In this document: piece by piece, positions 37,901 through 46,609 of the stretch
Layout: every line of letters starts with the position of its first letter
Numbering within the stretch: the stretch's first letter is position 1
Source of the DNA: JBBQZU01 sp041749535
GTDB taxonomy: Bacteria > Bacteroidota > Bacteroidia > Flavobacteriales_D > Cryomorphaceae
Length of the DNA stretch: 64,000 nt
NCBI GenBank assembly: GCA_041749535.1
Contig: JBGTBE010000066.1
Span: forward strand, 5,714 to 69,713
Direction of reading: 5' to 3'
Program-made: the position numbers and the translations under genes
The notes under the pieces: generated by a model
The model's input: only the letters and a program-made list of their open reading frames with translations
Told to the model about the DNA's origin: nothing
The model's database searches: none

Positions 37901-40900
37901 AATTCAATTTTCATGTTGTTGCCTTCGGGCCATATATTTTGCGGGGTACTCGCACTACTTAGATCTGTAGGAATAAGTGGAATTTCATATTCGTAATAGT
38001 TCTGGTCAAAGTCAGTCCCTAGTCTTACAAATACGCTCACATCACCAAAACTGAGCAAGTTGTTGAGATCCAGTGATTCGCCATGTATGAACATTTCGAG
38101 ATTGCCATACATTCTCATATCTATGTTTACAGCTCTAAAGGCCGCCCTTGCATCACCATCTTCAAGGTTTCTAACCCTCAGCACGAGTGATTGCTCGTTC
38201 AGGCTGCGAAGGTTTGCCGTACCTGCGTCAATCTCACGAGATATACCGGGAGGGGTTGTGTAATTCAATGGGGCGCGCTGACTGTTTTCTTCTATGTTTA
38301 CCGCAAGGATGTCAAACTCCGTATCGCCTGGAGGGCCTATCACACCATCACCCTGTCTGAGGCTTTCTGTATATCGGCGCCATTCTCCTCGTATGAGTTC
38401 CAGCCTTGCAAACCTTACCACTACGGGTGTTTCAAAACCTTTCATCACGATTCGCATGAAACGTATGGAGCGCAGGTCCTGTATGTTGTTGATCGATTTA
38501 CCTGATCGCACAGGAATTTTATACTGGTACCATTTTACATTTCGACCATCTGGAGCTATACCATCTACCACATCAGTGATGAAGTTATTACCTACTTGCC
38601 AAGCGGAAGGGATTAGCTGCGGGTCAGGCATATCGATGCTATACTCGAAATATTGCTCAGCTTCTGCGAGCGTGAGATCTTGATTTATATCTTCAGTGGT
38701 GGGTAGCGTTGTAGCTTGAGTAGGATAGGATTCTGGACTGTCCTGTGTGGTTACTGAGTTACCTTCAAAACCATTGAAAGATTTGTACCTTTCGAGTATA
38801 TCAGTACCCTGGGCATCGTATTCGGAGCCTCTATAATAGCGATAATTGTCAGTTGAAGGGTCATTGGTTGCCCGTGCCAATACATCTGGAGCCACTCCAG
38901 GTAAGCTGGTAATTCGGTCCAGAAAGTCTGAGAAAAAATCACGCTCAGCTACATCGTCAAGTCCATCAAAACCGACGTCTTGAGCGCGGTTGCTGTTGGT
39001 GGTATTGTCAAATGCATTTACAATACTCTGCGTAGTTGGGATTCTTCCCCATTCCGTTTCCTGCGTAGCCAATCCATTGGGATTTGCAGGGTCGATGGGC
39101 AAACCGTTTTCAAAACTCATTTGACCGTCTCTCAGTACATCCTCAGAGATATTTCCAATGTTTACGATCAGTTTACCTTGTGAATTTCCCTGGGTTCCCA
39201 AGTCAGATCGCGTATCATCGTTGTACGGGTCCATGATCCAAAATTGGATAAACTCTACGTTGGTTTGCTCAAAGTCCGTGGTATTTATAGACCTCATTGC
39301 ACCTCCCCAACGTGTTTCAGGGCTGCTCAAATCACCCGTAGATGGGTTTATACCTGCAGAGAATTGGGTAGGTTCTGCATCGTAGTTATACGGTCCTCTT
39401 TCAGATGGATAGAATGAAAAATCGAGCGTAGCAATGTTTGCCGGGGTTCCAGCGGGTAATTCCCGGTCTGGAAATACTTCATTCTCAGTTACCTCACGCT
39501 GATAATGTCGGGTATTGTTTACGTTGTTAGGGGTGAGGTTGTCATTTCTGAAAAAGAGTGGGTCGAGAATGTACCAACCGAACTTCGCCCGGTTATACCC
39601 GAGTTGACGGTCATTGGTGAGCGAAGCCTCGGGAAAAACATCAGGTTGAGATTGTGGAATCGAAGCCAATCCCCAGGATGCAAAGTTCCGAAGATCGATA
39701 AGGGATATGGTGCCTTCAAAGTCATCGATATATGCATTGCCTGTTTGGCCAACCACCTTGTTGTGCCCAGGCAGGAGTTGGGCAAATTCAAATGCGGCAT
39801 CAAGGGTAGAAATCTCGCTTGTATTGATGAATGGCAAAGCATTGACCATGTCAGTCAGGAACCGCGATTCTGTTTGATAATTTGCGTCGAAACCTATGAG
39901 TGTATTGTTCATAGGTTCGTCTCCAATGTTCACCTTTTGGGTCAAAGGCCGCTCATTGAGGTTCATCACAGTAGCTCCGAGATTAAAGCCTTTGTGAACC
40001 CTGTAATCAAAACGTGCACCCATGAGTCGCCGGGTTTGTATACTGAAGAGGGTATTGCTTTCTACGGAAATCTGAATCGGTGTCTGCGACTCCAAAAGTC
40101 CGGTGTTTAGAATTTTTACCCTGCCCAGGTTGTAATCTACCGTGAAATCCTGGTTCTCAATAAGCGGAACGCCACCAGCAGTTACTTTTACTGCCCCTTG
40201 GGGAATGTTCAAGGAGTTAAGCGCAATTTCATCCGATGATGCCGACTTGTACGACCCTTTTAGTTTGAATCTATTCAGGTACAAAAAGTTCTGTTGAGCA
40301 ACAATTTTAGTGGAGTCGTATAGCTGCGGGTATGCGATGGCCTGTATGCGCTCCTGCGACATTCCAGCCTGCTGAAGTTTTGTGCTTATATGAGATCCAA
40401 ATGGTTCAATAACGGGAAAATATACCCGCCCGTTTTGGGAATTAATGGTACCGCCTTCTGTAGCAGCCTGGTCCACAAAGTCGAAGCGACCATCAGGTTG
40501 TGGATTTCCATTCATATCAAGTTTATCGAGCTCAAAAAGCTGTATCAGTGGAGTATTTTGAACTTCAGGATCTGGGATTATTGGAAGATCCACACCTTCT
40601 TGAGGATCGTTGTACCATACATTCAAGATAAAGTCCTGGTTGTTGACTTGGAACGCGCCCAGTGAGTAGACGTTCTTCATCATAAGGTCCCAAAGTGGAT
40701 TTCTAACATCGAGTATAGTTGCCTTCAACAGCTTTATATAAAGGGCATTTGGAGAAGAAATACCATCGTTAGAAAGATCACCAACCTGATAAGTAGAACC
40801 TGCCAAGGTATACTGATAGGCCACACCCAACACCTCTGCATTATTGAGCGACTGATTCAGTGAGATAAAACCAAGTCTCTGATTATAGGTGAACTCGTTT

Positions 40901-42246
40901 GGATTTAGCATCCTTGCGTTGGAAAGCCTTTCAAAGTCGCGTCCATTTACAAGTCCGAGTTCAGAAAGAGCCTGACTGGATTGGGAAAATCCCCTAATCT
41001 GGGGGTTATTGTTTACAATGTTGTACAGGTTGTTCTGGCCATTGCTTGCGTAGGTGTTCAATGGGTTGTCACCTATACTGATGGGTAAAGCCGGATTTTG
41101 ATACTGGGCATCTTCTCCCAAATCGGTGAAGGCTATCACATTTCTGGTATCCTGAACATTGGCCGTTTGGTTTACAACCCATACCTCAATACGGGTTACT
41201 TGCACCCCGGAGTTTACGATAGGAAGGTTTTTCAAAGCCCCATCATAAGAACCTCTAAAGAATCCACTCAAAAAGTAGTGCCTATTGGCTTCGTAATTAT
41301 CTACTCCAATGATATAGTCCTGGGTTTGAGCTCCTCCTTCTACATTGATAGTCTTTTTCTGCCCCCTTTCCTGAGAAAAGAGGGTAGTAGCAGTAAGTTT
41401 TCCAAATTTCAACTCTGTTTTAATCCCGAAGAGGCTTTGGCTTCCGCTGATCAGGGAATTGTTCAGAGGCATACTCACATTGCCCGCTTCTATCTTTTGG
41501 ATAATCTCGTCTTCATAACCACTGTATTCGATTTTAGTCTGGTTTTCAAAGTCGAATGTAGCTTCCGTATTGTAATTGGTACTGAGCTTTAACTTCTCTC
41601 CTATATTTCCGACTACGTTAAGCTGAATGCGTTGGTCAAAGTTAAAAGTGGTGATGGTACGCTGATTTACAGGAATAAGAGGATTTTCATTCTTGTTAAT
41701 GTTCACTCCAAAGATCAATTCAGCAGTTCCCTGAGGAATAATTTCAACTTTATTGCCACCGAATAAGCGGTCGAATGCCTGACTGTTTACCTGCAAAGAT
41801 GGTGCAAAAGGGTCGGGCCCCGATTTTTCATCACCGGCTATCTCGTCGGTGGAACGAATTTCTTTCCAGAAATCCTTTACTGAATTTTTATTGACATATG
41901 CCATGTACTCATCAAAAGTCATGACGGTAGGATTGCGGTAGTCTATTTTATCACCTATGCGCTTGTAGAAGTAGTACTTGCCAGTATCCGGATCGTATTC
42001 TATTACATTGTTTATGTTGCTGGGGTCTGTAAGTGTGATGCGTCCATTGTCACCATATGGATTTATATTGTCATCAAATGGGAAAGGCAGATCGGTTATA
42101 GGAGAGTCAACAGGAAGTATGAGAACCGCAGGTAGATGTACCTCATCAAAGTCCACAGCACGACGCGTTGCATGGCCTGCCCATACAAACAACATCAGCG
42201 CGATAACAATTGCAATGCGCCCTTTATTTAGAAATAGATTCCCCAA
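34984..42246 (-). CDS. sprA: Type IX secretion outer-membrane translocon SprA
   Basis: The 2420-residue product is the size of SprA of Flavobacterium johnsoniae and Sov of Porphyromonas gingivalis, the very large 36-strand barrel that is the type IX secretion channel. A signal peptide is present (IAIVIALMLFVWAGHA). Recognisable stretches include QFNL-like amphipathic strands throughout, FNFDQRIQLNVVGNIGEKLKLSTNYNTEATFDFENQTKIEY near residue 230, the ARMLNPNEFTYNQRLGFISLNQSLN region, and GQTGNAYIDDFEGT. The protein ends in an aromatic beta strand. It would export the three sorting-domain proteins in this window. It is co-directional with ruvA upstream (21 bases) and gcvH downstream. Confidence 0.95.
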   Translation of the reverse strand: MGNLFLNKGRIAIVIALMLFVWAGHATRRAVDFDEVHLPAVLILPVDSPITDLPFPFDDNINPYGDNGRITLTDPSNINNVIEYDPDTGKYYFYKRIGDKIDYRNPTVMTFDEYMAYVNKNSVKDFWKEIRSTDEIAGDEKSGPDPFAPSLQVNSQAFDRLFGGNKVEIIPQGTAELIFGVNINKNENPLIPVNQRTITTFNFDQRIQLNVVGNIGEKLKLSTNYNTEATFDFENQTKIEYSGYEDEIIQKIEAGNVSMPLNNSLISGSQSLFGIKTELKFGKLTATTLFSQERGQKKTINVEGGAQTQDYIIGVDNYEANRHYFLSGFFRGSYDGALKNLPIVNSGVQVTRIEVWVVNQTANVQDTRNVIAFTDLGEDAQYQNPALPISIGDNPLNTYASNGQNNLYNIVNNNPQIRGFSQSSQALSELGLVNGRDFERLSNARMLNPNEFTYNQRLGFISLNQSLNNAEVLGVAYQYTLAGSTYQVGDLSNDGISSPNALYIKLLKATILDVRNPLWDLMMKNVYSLGAFQVNNQDFILNVWYNDPQEGVDLPIIPDPEVQNTPLIQLFELDKLDMNGNPQPDGRFDFVDQAATEGGTINSQNGRVYFPVIEPFGSHISTKLQQAGMSQERIQAIAYPQLYDSTKIVAQQNFLYLNRFKLKGSYKSASSDEIALNSLNIPQGAVKVTAGGVPLIENQDFTVDYNLGRVKILNTGLLESQTPIQISVESNTLFSIQTRRLMGARFDYRVHKGFNLGATVMNLNERPLTQKVNIGDEPMNNTLIGFDANYQTESRFLTDMVNALPFINTSEISTLDAAFEFAQLLPGHNKVVGQTGNAYIDDFEGTISLIDLRNFASWGLASIPQSQPDVFPEASLTNDRQLGYNRAKFGWYILDPLFFRNDNLTPNNVNNTRHYQREVTENEVFPDRELPAGTPANIATLDFSFYPSERGPYNYDAEPTQFSAGINPSTGDLSSPETRWGGAMRSINTTDFEQTNVEFIQFWIMDPYNDDTRSDLGTQGNSQGKLIVNIGNISEDVLRDGQMSFENGLPIDPANPNGLATQETEWGRIPTTQSIVNAFDNTTNSNRAQDVGFDGLDDVAERDFFSDFLDRITSLPGVAPDVLARATNDPSTDNYRYYRGSEYDAQGTDILERYKSFNGFEGNSVTTQDSPESYPTQATTLPTTEDINQDLTLAEAEQYFEYSIDMPDPQLIPSAWQVGNNFITDVVDGIAPDGRNVKWYQYKIPVRSGKSINNIQDLRSIRFMRIVMKGFETPVVVRFARLELIRGEWRRYTESLRQGDGVIGPPGDTEFDILAVNIEENSQRAPLNYTTPPGISREIDAGTANLRSLNEQSLVLRVRNLEDGDARAAFRAVNIDMRMYGNLEMFIHGESLDLNNLLSFGDVSVFVRLGTDFDQNYYEYEIPLIPTDLSSASTPQNIWPEGNNMKIEFSKLQAAKNNRNQTGFPDQEIYDVPDGTRRIKIKGNPVLSSVRTIMIGVRNPNAAENIWSTDDGNRESAEIWVNELRLSDFNNDGGWAALARVNTQLADFGTISLSGNITTPNFGALESRVAERPQETSLGYDVNSSLELGKFLPEESGVRIPMYIGQAEQFVQPRFDPLAPDLELNDVVEGLSPDEKSEIRARSQTYTRRRSLNFTNVRKERVNSEKKPMPYDIENFNATFAFSDRNFYDINTVFDNQRQYRFGLGYTYSLKPKNYKPFATSKFLQKSDWYGLVRDFNFTLLPKSFSMRTDLNRTYSETQYRNNFDDFDFEQPVLYTKTYNWSRIYDLQHDLTNSLRLTYSANNLSFVQEPPGRVDKDDRDSYNQFRDTVWQSISKFGENVTFNQTVSANYKVPIDKIPILDWISLDARYTGNYNWNRAPFSQDTLGNVIQNARNISLNGQLNMLTLYNKLPYFKKVNNKFQRQGRSAGRPLTNPNARDPKTKEGEGEEEKKKEKSEDAITFLDYAAKLLMSLKNITVVYSQNEGTILPGYNRTSNILGMDPGFNAPGFGFVFGHQYENFNRQAALKGWLVQNEFLNTQYLETYTEDFNFRVNLEPLPNMRIELNATRSRSFNDGSFFRFNNDLQAYLEESQFQTGSFSTTMVAWSTAWTRDLSNNISPTFENFKDIRADISNRLALESGLSAPNSGFEGIYADGYGPSSQDVLVPSFVAAYTGQDVNKVNLFIQDYSLLDAIKNPNWNFSYDGLSKIPALKKYFRNINITHAYRSTFSVNNFTTNLAAGNDLNGEPFRDNSEEQNFIPERQITAITLSEQISPLIRIDMTLQNSLIINLETGRTRTLAFSTANFQLTENRSIDWVIGTGYRFPNVELKIGGKSRKSDLNIRADLSIRDTEMIARRLDEGTNQITSGQNLISIKTSFDYVISDRLNIRAFYDHQINKPKVSISFPTMNINTGISLRFTLTQ

Positions 42247-42267
42247 TCAGCAGTAATAAATATTAAG

Positions 42268-42852
42268 CTACAAGCTCTTAAGGCTTTGCTTTATCAAATC
42301 TTCAATTCGCATCGATTCATCGCTCATTTCAAGTATATCGTCGACAACTTTTTGAGCTTTGCGCGGGTCGAAACCCAAATTGCGCAGTGCTCTTAACGCC
42401 TCTGATCTGATCGTATTGCCCGATTCGTTAAAAAATTCAAAAATTGGATCGCCACTTTCCATTTTTCCGCGAAGATCCACAATAATCCGTTGAGCCGACT
42501 TTGCGCCAATTCCCTTAATTTTTTTCAATCCATCCACATCTCCAGCCAGTATGGCCGACTGCAACTCTGATGGCTTAAGTGTACTCAACGCCGCAATTGC
42601 TGATGCTGGCCCGATGCCAGATACTGAAATGAGACTTCTGAACATGCTTCTTTCAGCTTCTGTTATAAAACCATACAGTACGTGGGCATCTTCCCTTACT
42701 GCAAAATGTGTAAGGAGTTTGATAGAACTTTTTCCCGAAAGTGCATCGAAGGTATTCAATGATATGTTCAATAAATACCCCACCCCATTGGTTTCAACGA
42801 CTGCGTGCGCAGGAGTCTTGGATATCAGGATTCCTGATATAAATTCTATCAT
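42268..42852 (-). CDS. ruvA: Holliday junction DNA-binding protein RuvA
   Basis: From the ATG at 42852 the product is 194 residues and begins MIEFISGIL, the normal RuvA N-terminus; an ATG three codons earlier (42861) is less typical. The OB-fold domain is followed by two helix-hairpin-helix motifs (SVSGIGPASAIAAL and KIKGIGAKSAQRIIVDL) and a C-terminal domain III that contacts RuvB (SEALRALRNLGF). It binds four-way junctions as tetramers. It precedes sprA on the same strand; the partner ruvB is at 18898 on the plus strand. Confidence 0.96.
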   Translation of the reverse strand: MIEFISGILISKTPAHAVVETNGVGYLLNISLNTFDALSGKSSIKLLTHFAVREDAHVLYGFITEAERSMFRSLISVSGIGPASAIAALSTLKPSELQSAILAGDVDGLKKIKGIGAKSAQRIIVDLRGKMESGDPIFEFFNESGNTIRSEALRALRNLGFDPRKAQKVVDDILEMSDESMRIEDLIKQSLKSL

Positions 42853-42930
42853 GGAGTGCATTAAAATTTATCCGGTACAATAAAAGCTAAAAGTGAAAAG
42901 ATCCAGCTCTGGTTTGTAAAACGGACATTG

Positions 42931-42962
42931 TTTTGAGGCGTAAATGTAAAAATCTACATTTG
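42931..42962 (+). promoter_or_regulatory. Promoter of the sirtuin gene
   Basis: TTTTG at 42931-42935 and TACATTTG at 42955-42962 are separated by 19 bases. This is one of the best two-box Bacteroidota promoters in the window. Transcription would start about 25 bases before the ATG at 42994. Confidence 0.6.
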
Positions 42963-42993
42963 GAAATACACCAGCATTGGAAACAACTTTTAT

Positions 42994-43686
42994 ATGATTC
43001 GAAGAATTGTGGTCTTTTCAGGTGCAGGAATGAGTGCTGAAAGTGGCCTTAAAACTTTCAGGGACTCAGGTGGATTGTGGGAAACACATAGGATTGAGGA
43101 TGTTGCAACACCGGAAGCATGGGCAAGAAATCCCGAATTGGTTTTGAACTTTTATAACCAACGGTTCCTTCAATTAAAGAAAGCCCTGCCAAACCATGCT
43201 CATTTGGCACTTGTGAAGCTGGAATCGTGTTTCGAGGTAGAGATTATAACGCAGAATGTTGATGATCTCCACGAAAGGGCGGGCTCTTCAAGAGTTCTTC
43301 ATCTTCATGGAGAATTGGTTAAATGCCGCAGTTCGATCTATGAGAATGACATCTATCCAATGCCTGAATTAGGGTTGCGCCAAGGTGATTGCTGCCGGAT
43401 GGGACACCAACTCCGCCCTCATATTGTCTGGTTTGGAGAGGCGGTGCCGGCAATGTATGATGCAGAGCTAATAGCTGCCCAGGCTGATTTGTTATTGGTA
43501 ATAGGTACATCCCTCAATGTATATCCAGCTGCAGGATTGATCTATAGGGTTCAAACTGGCGCCAATGTGATCGTAGTAGATCCGGGTGAGCTGTCAATTT
43601 CTGCTGTTAAGGGTATACAACATTACAAAGCAAAGGCTTCAGATGTATTGCCAAAATTGGTAGACGATCTTCTAAAATTGGTATAA
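42994..43686 (+). CDS. Sirtuin NAD-dependent protein deacylase with incomplete zinc site
   Basis: The 230-residue product has the sirtuin NAD-binding motifs GAGMSAESGLKTFRDSGGLW, TQNVDDLHERAG and the catalytic His in VLHLHGEL. Tyr and Arg spaced as Y-x-x-R (FYNQR) match the CobB/SIRT5 group, which favours succinyl or other acidic acyl groups, so desuccinylase activity is plausible. The zinc-binding region is degenerate: after HGEL only one Cys replaces the first CxxC pair, and the second pair is an adjacent CC (GDCCRMGHQLRPHIVWFGE). It is transcribed alone from its own promoter and ends in a shared terminator. Confidence 0.9.
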   Translation: MIRRIVVFSGAGMSAESGLKTFRDSGGLWETHRIEDVATPEAWARNPELVLNFYNQRFLQLKKALPNHAHLALVKLESCFEVEIITQNVDDLHERAGSSRVLHLHGELVKCRSSIYENDIYPMPELGLRQGDCCRMGHQLRPHIVWFGEAVPAMYDAELIAAQADLLLVIGTSLNVYPAAGLIYRVQTGANVIVVDPGELSISAVKGIQHYKAKASDVLPKLVDDLLKLV

Positions 43687-43711
43687 AAAAAACCTTGGGA
43701 ATCCAAGGTTT
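43684..43711. terminator. Bidirectional terminator between the sirtuin and the type IX cargo gene
   Basis: AAACCTTGG (43690-43698) pairs with CCAAGGTTT (43703-43711) around GAAT. A run of A before the stem forms a strong U-tract for transcripts coming from the minus-strand gene that ends at 43738. In the plus direction only a short T run follows. Confidence 0.8.
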
Positions 43712-43737
43712 AGTACTGTGATGTGTTTAAAACAGGG

Positions 43738-44451
43738 TTATCTAACGATTAATTTACCGGTAGAAATCCTCTTTCCATCATTGATGAATGAGTACATATA
43801 CAGTCCGGCATTCAGGTCGCCAATGTTAATTGTAGCCAGCCCTTCTTGAGAAACCAAATTGTGTTTTTTTACTTCCTGGCCTATTAGATTATAGATTGTA
43901 ATGTTGCCAGAATTCAGTGGTTGATTGAGCTCGTATTGGAAACTAACTATACCAGTGGATGAAGGGTTTGGTTGTGGAAGACCTATTTTTCCAACGCTGG
44001 CATCTTCTACTGAACTTGCTGTGCTGACTTGAAACTCAATTGTGACACAAGTTTGATTGCTAAAGTCATTCTCATCGTAAAAACAGTATTCTACGATTGT
44101 AGTTCCAACATTTCCATAAGGCTGATAATCAGCATAAAAGTTTGAAACGCTCTGACCAGCACCAATAGGAATCGAAGTTGGAGAGATACTTACTGCAGGT
44201 GTATAGCATTGTTCCCAGCAAAAGTAATTGTAAGTTCCAGGGACTTCTTCAAGAATGAATCTTCTCACTTTCACATTGATGACACCATCGGAATTGTTGC
44301 GTATGTCGAAACCATTAGTGAGAAGCAGGTCTTCAGTGGTGCCAATTACTATAGTTTGTGGGTCTATTGCTTCCAAATCAGATTGCCCGATGGCAAGAGT
44401 GGAAACGAAGGAAGATCCTATAAGAAGGATAAAAAGGTAAATGTTTTTCAT
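43738..44451 (-). CDS. Small secreted protein with type IX C-terminal sorting domain
   Basis: The 237-residue product has a signal peptide (FILLIGSSFVSTLAIGQ), then a beta-rich domain of about 130 residues. This includes a paired-Cys segment (FCWEQCYTP) and CFYDENDFSNQTC, so disulfides are likely. The last 80 residues form a type IX sorting domain (IGLPQPNPSSTGIVSFQYEL, IYNLIGQEVKKHNL, GLYMYSFINDGKRISTGKLIVR). It is predicted to be exported by the SprA system and attached or released at the surface. I do not recognise the N-terminal domain. It is divergent from the Omp28-like gene at 44646. Confidence 0.8.
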   Translation of the reverse strand: MKNIYLFILLIGSSFVSTLAIGQSDLEAIDPQTIVIGTTEDLLLTNGFDIRNNSDGVINVKVRRFILEEVPGTYNYFCWEQCYTPAVSISPTSIPIGAGQSVSNFYADYQPYGNVGTTIVEYCFYDENDFSNQTCVTIEFQVSTASSVEDASVGKIGLPQPNPSSTGIVSFQYELNQPLNSGNITIYNLIGQEVKKHNLVSQEGLATINIGDLNAGLYMYSFINDGKRISTGKLIVR

Positions 44452-44472
44452 GGAGTGAATTTGATTTCACAT

Positions 44473-44480
44473 CAAATATA
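44473..44480 (-). promoter_or_regulatory. Putative -7 box of the 43738 gene
   Basis: On the minus strand this reads TATATTTG, an exact match to TAnnTTTG, with a leader of about 15-20 bases before the ATG at 44451. Confidence 0.45.
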
Positions 44481-44601
44481 ATCAGAAAATTAAGTTGTAA
44501 TAACATAAAACTATAGATGCGGAACGGTAGGAATCCAAGCGAAGAATCGAATCCGCTGATTTGAACTGTTTTTTTTTCTCACTTAATCTGAGGGCAGATA
44601 G

Positions 44602-44609
44602 TATCTTAG
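44602..44609 (+). promoter_or_regulatory. Putative -7 box of the Omp28-type cargo gene
   Basis: TATCTTAG, one mismatch from TAnnTTTG and followed by C, lies 37 bases ahead of the ATG at 44646. No -33 element was evident. Confidence 0.35.
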
Positions 44610-44645
44610 CAGTCCCAAATTTTAATCACAACTTAACCTGCTAAA

Positions 44646-46544
44646 ATGAAAAAAGTTTTACTTTCTGCACTAGCGTTGTCGCTTTTCACAGCTGTCAATG
44701 CCCAGGTGCTCATCTCCGAATCTTTTGATGGCACTACCCTTCCAGAGGGTTGGACAAAGTCCCAACTCAATCCTGTGGGATGGGTTTTTGGATCTCCTGC
44801 TTCTCTATCGAGCACCTACTGGACTGTCCCAACACACACAGGCAATTGTGCTGCATCCAATGATGATGTGAATGACAATAATACTGCGGCTCACGATGCA
44901 TCAATGGACTTGTTGATCACACCTTCTTTCGATCTAAGTTCTGCCTCTGCATGCGCATTGACGTTTGACATCTATCATCCCGGTGCATGGGGTTCTACTG
45001 CGCATCTCCGTGTTTCACTCGACGGTGGTAATACCTTTAGCGAGTTTAACACCATCAGCGTTGATGATGCTTGGCGCACTGTGAATGTTTCGCTTGGCGC
45101 TTACGTTGGAAATGCTGATGTTAAAATTGCTTTTCGGCACAATGACAACAATGTGTGGGCGGGTGGAGTAGCTGTGGATAATGTTACGATCTTCATCCCT
45201 GCAGAAAACAATGCCGCTCTTGTTGGCATTACAACTCCTGAGTTTGTTATGAACACTACCGATGTAGCCATTACAGGTGTAGTTGAAAACAGGGGAGCGA
45301 ATCCACTAACATCCTTCATACTTGACTGGAGTACTGCTACGCAAAGTGGCACTTACACCTTTGATGGTTTGAATATTGCACCTTTTGAAACCTACAATTT
45401 CTCTCACCCTGTAGAACTTGAAGTAGGGATGGGAAATGAAGATCTTGATGTAGTTATTTCTGAAACGAATGGTGTAGCCGATGCCGATCCAAGCGACAAT
45501 TCTGGAGCTAAGCTTGTGCACGCGTTGCTTTTCAACCCTTCCAAGAAAGTTTTGGTTGAGCAAGGTACCGGAACCTGGTGTGGCTGGTGTCCAAGAGGGC
45601 ACGTATTCTCAGAATACATGGCAGAAACCTACCCTAATTCAATTGAAGTAGCCGTTCATAATGCAGACCCTATGGCCAACAGCACATACGACTCAGGTAT
45701 GGGTGCCAGAATTGGTGGATACCCCAGCGGGCTGGTTGACCGCTTTTTCATGGACATAGACCCATCACAATTCGAGGAGGCTTATCTTCAGCGTATTGAC
45801 CAACAAACATTCGCTGATGTGAGTGTTGATTTGGATTACAACCACACCACCCGCAATTTGCAGATGACGATCAATGCAAATTTTGCAGCTACAGTTGCTG
45901 GCAACTTTAGGTTGAATGCACTGGTAGTTGAAGATAATGTAACAGGAACTGCTTCTTCTTACAACCAAACCAATTATTATTCTGGGGGTTCTGCTGGCCC
46001 GATGGGTGGCTATGAAAGTTTGCCCAACCCTGTGCCTGCAAGTCAAATGGTATACCACCATGTAGGCCGTCGTATTATGGGAGGTTGGAACGGAACTGCC
46101 GGAACTATTCCATCACAAGTTGAGCCAAGTACTACTTATAGCACAACGTACTCACTTACCCTACCAACTTCGTGGGACCATACCGAAATCAGCGTAGTTG
46201 GTCTCATCATCAACCAGGCAGATGAAAGCATCGTTAATGCACAAGAATCAGGAGAGATATTAAGTGTAGCCGAACAAGTTGAATATGGTTTTTCTTTCGA
46301 ATTGTTCCCAAATCCTGCGTCTGACTTCGTGAACGTAGCCCTCCAAATTGAAAAACCAGGAGTAGTGTTGTATGACGTATATGATATGACAGGTAAACTT
46401 GTTAAGTCTATTCAAGCTGGAACCCTTTCTGCGGGAGAATATTTCCAGACTGTGGATGTTTCAGAATTAGAAAGCGGTTTATACTTCGTTAGCATACTGA
46501 TTAACGGAAATCAAATTACCAGAAAGTTGGCAGTTACCAACTAA
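44646..46544 (+). CDS. Secreted multidomain Omp28-type thioredoxin-fold protein with type IX sorting domain
   Basis: The 632-residue product has a signal peptide (1 to about 20). A jelly-roll domain comes next (about 21-185, ISESFDGTTLPEGW to GGVAVDNVTI, the 'choice-of-anchor J' type), then a CARDB-like Ig domain (about 190-290). The Omp28 thioredoxin-like domain starts with KVLVEQGTGTWCGWCPRG, with the CxxC at Cys312 and Cys315. A type IX sorting domain closes the protein (FELFPNPASDFVNV to QITRKLAVTN). The CGWC centre suggests thiol-disulfide chemistry at or outside the outer membrane; that is inferred. A terminator follows, so it is probably a separate unit beside the TlpA-DUF6029-Omp28 operon. 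Confidence 0.85.
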   Translation: MKKVLLSALALSLFTAVNAQVLISESFDGTTLPEGWTKSQLNPVGWVFGSPASLSSTYWTVPTHTGNCAASNDDVNDNNTAAHDASMDLLITPSFDLSSASACALTFDIYHPGAWGSTAHLRVSLDGGNTFSEFNTISVDDAWRTVNVSLGAYVGNADVKIAFRHNDNNVWAGGVAVDNVTIFIPAENNAALVGITTPEFVMNTTDVAITGVVENRGANPLTSFILDWSTATQSGTYTFDGLNIAPFETYNFSHPVELEVGMGNEDLDVVISETNGVADADPSDNSGAKLVHALLFNPSKKVLVEQGTGTWCGWCPRGHVFSEYMAETYPNSIEVAVHNADPMANSTYDSGMGARIGGYPSGLVDRFFMDIDPSQFEEAYLQRIDQQTFADVSVDLDYNHTTRNLQMTINANFAATVAGNFRLNALVVEDNVTGTASSYNQTNYYSGGSAGPMGGYESLPNPVPASQMVYHHVGRRIMGGWNGTAGTIPSQVEPSTTYSTTYSLTLPTSWDHTEISVVGLIINQADESIVNAQESGEILSVAEQVEYGFSFELFPNPASDFVNVALQIEKPGVVLYDVYDMTGKLVKSIQAGTLSAGEYFQTVDVSELESGLYFVSILINGNQITRKLAVTN

Positions 46545-46568
46545 TTTGGATCCATTTTTGAATTAAAC

Positions 46569-46600
46569 AGTCCGCGACCAACTTAGGTCGCGGACTTTAT
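46569..46600 (+). terminator. Terminator after the Omp28-type cargo gene
   Basis: An 11-bp perfect stem, AGTCCGCGACC (46569-46579) with GGTCGCGGACT (46586-46596), encloses a 6-base loop and is followed by TTATTTG. It lies only about 14 bases ahead of the next start codon, so some read-through or re-initiation is needed for the operon downstream. Confidence 0.85.
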
Positions 46601-46609
46601 TTGCTCTAC

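Noticed and set aside
36428..42256. Many plus-strand frames (up to 201 codons) opposite sprA
   Set aside because: sprA is a single 2420-codon frame with family features; the opposing frames have no recognisable content.
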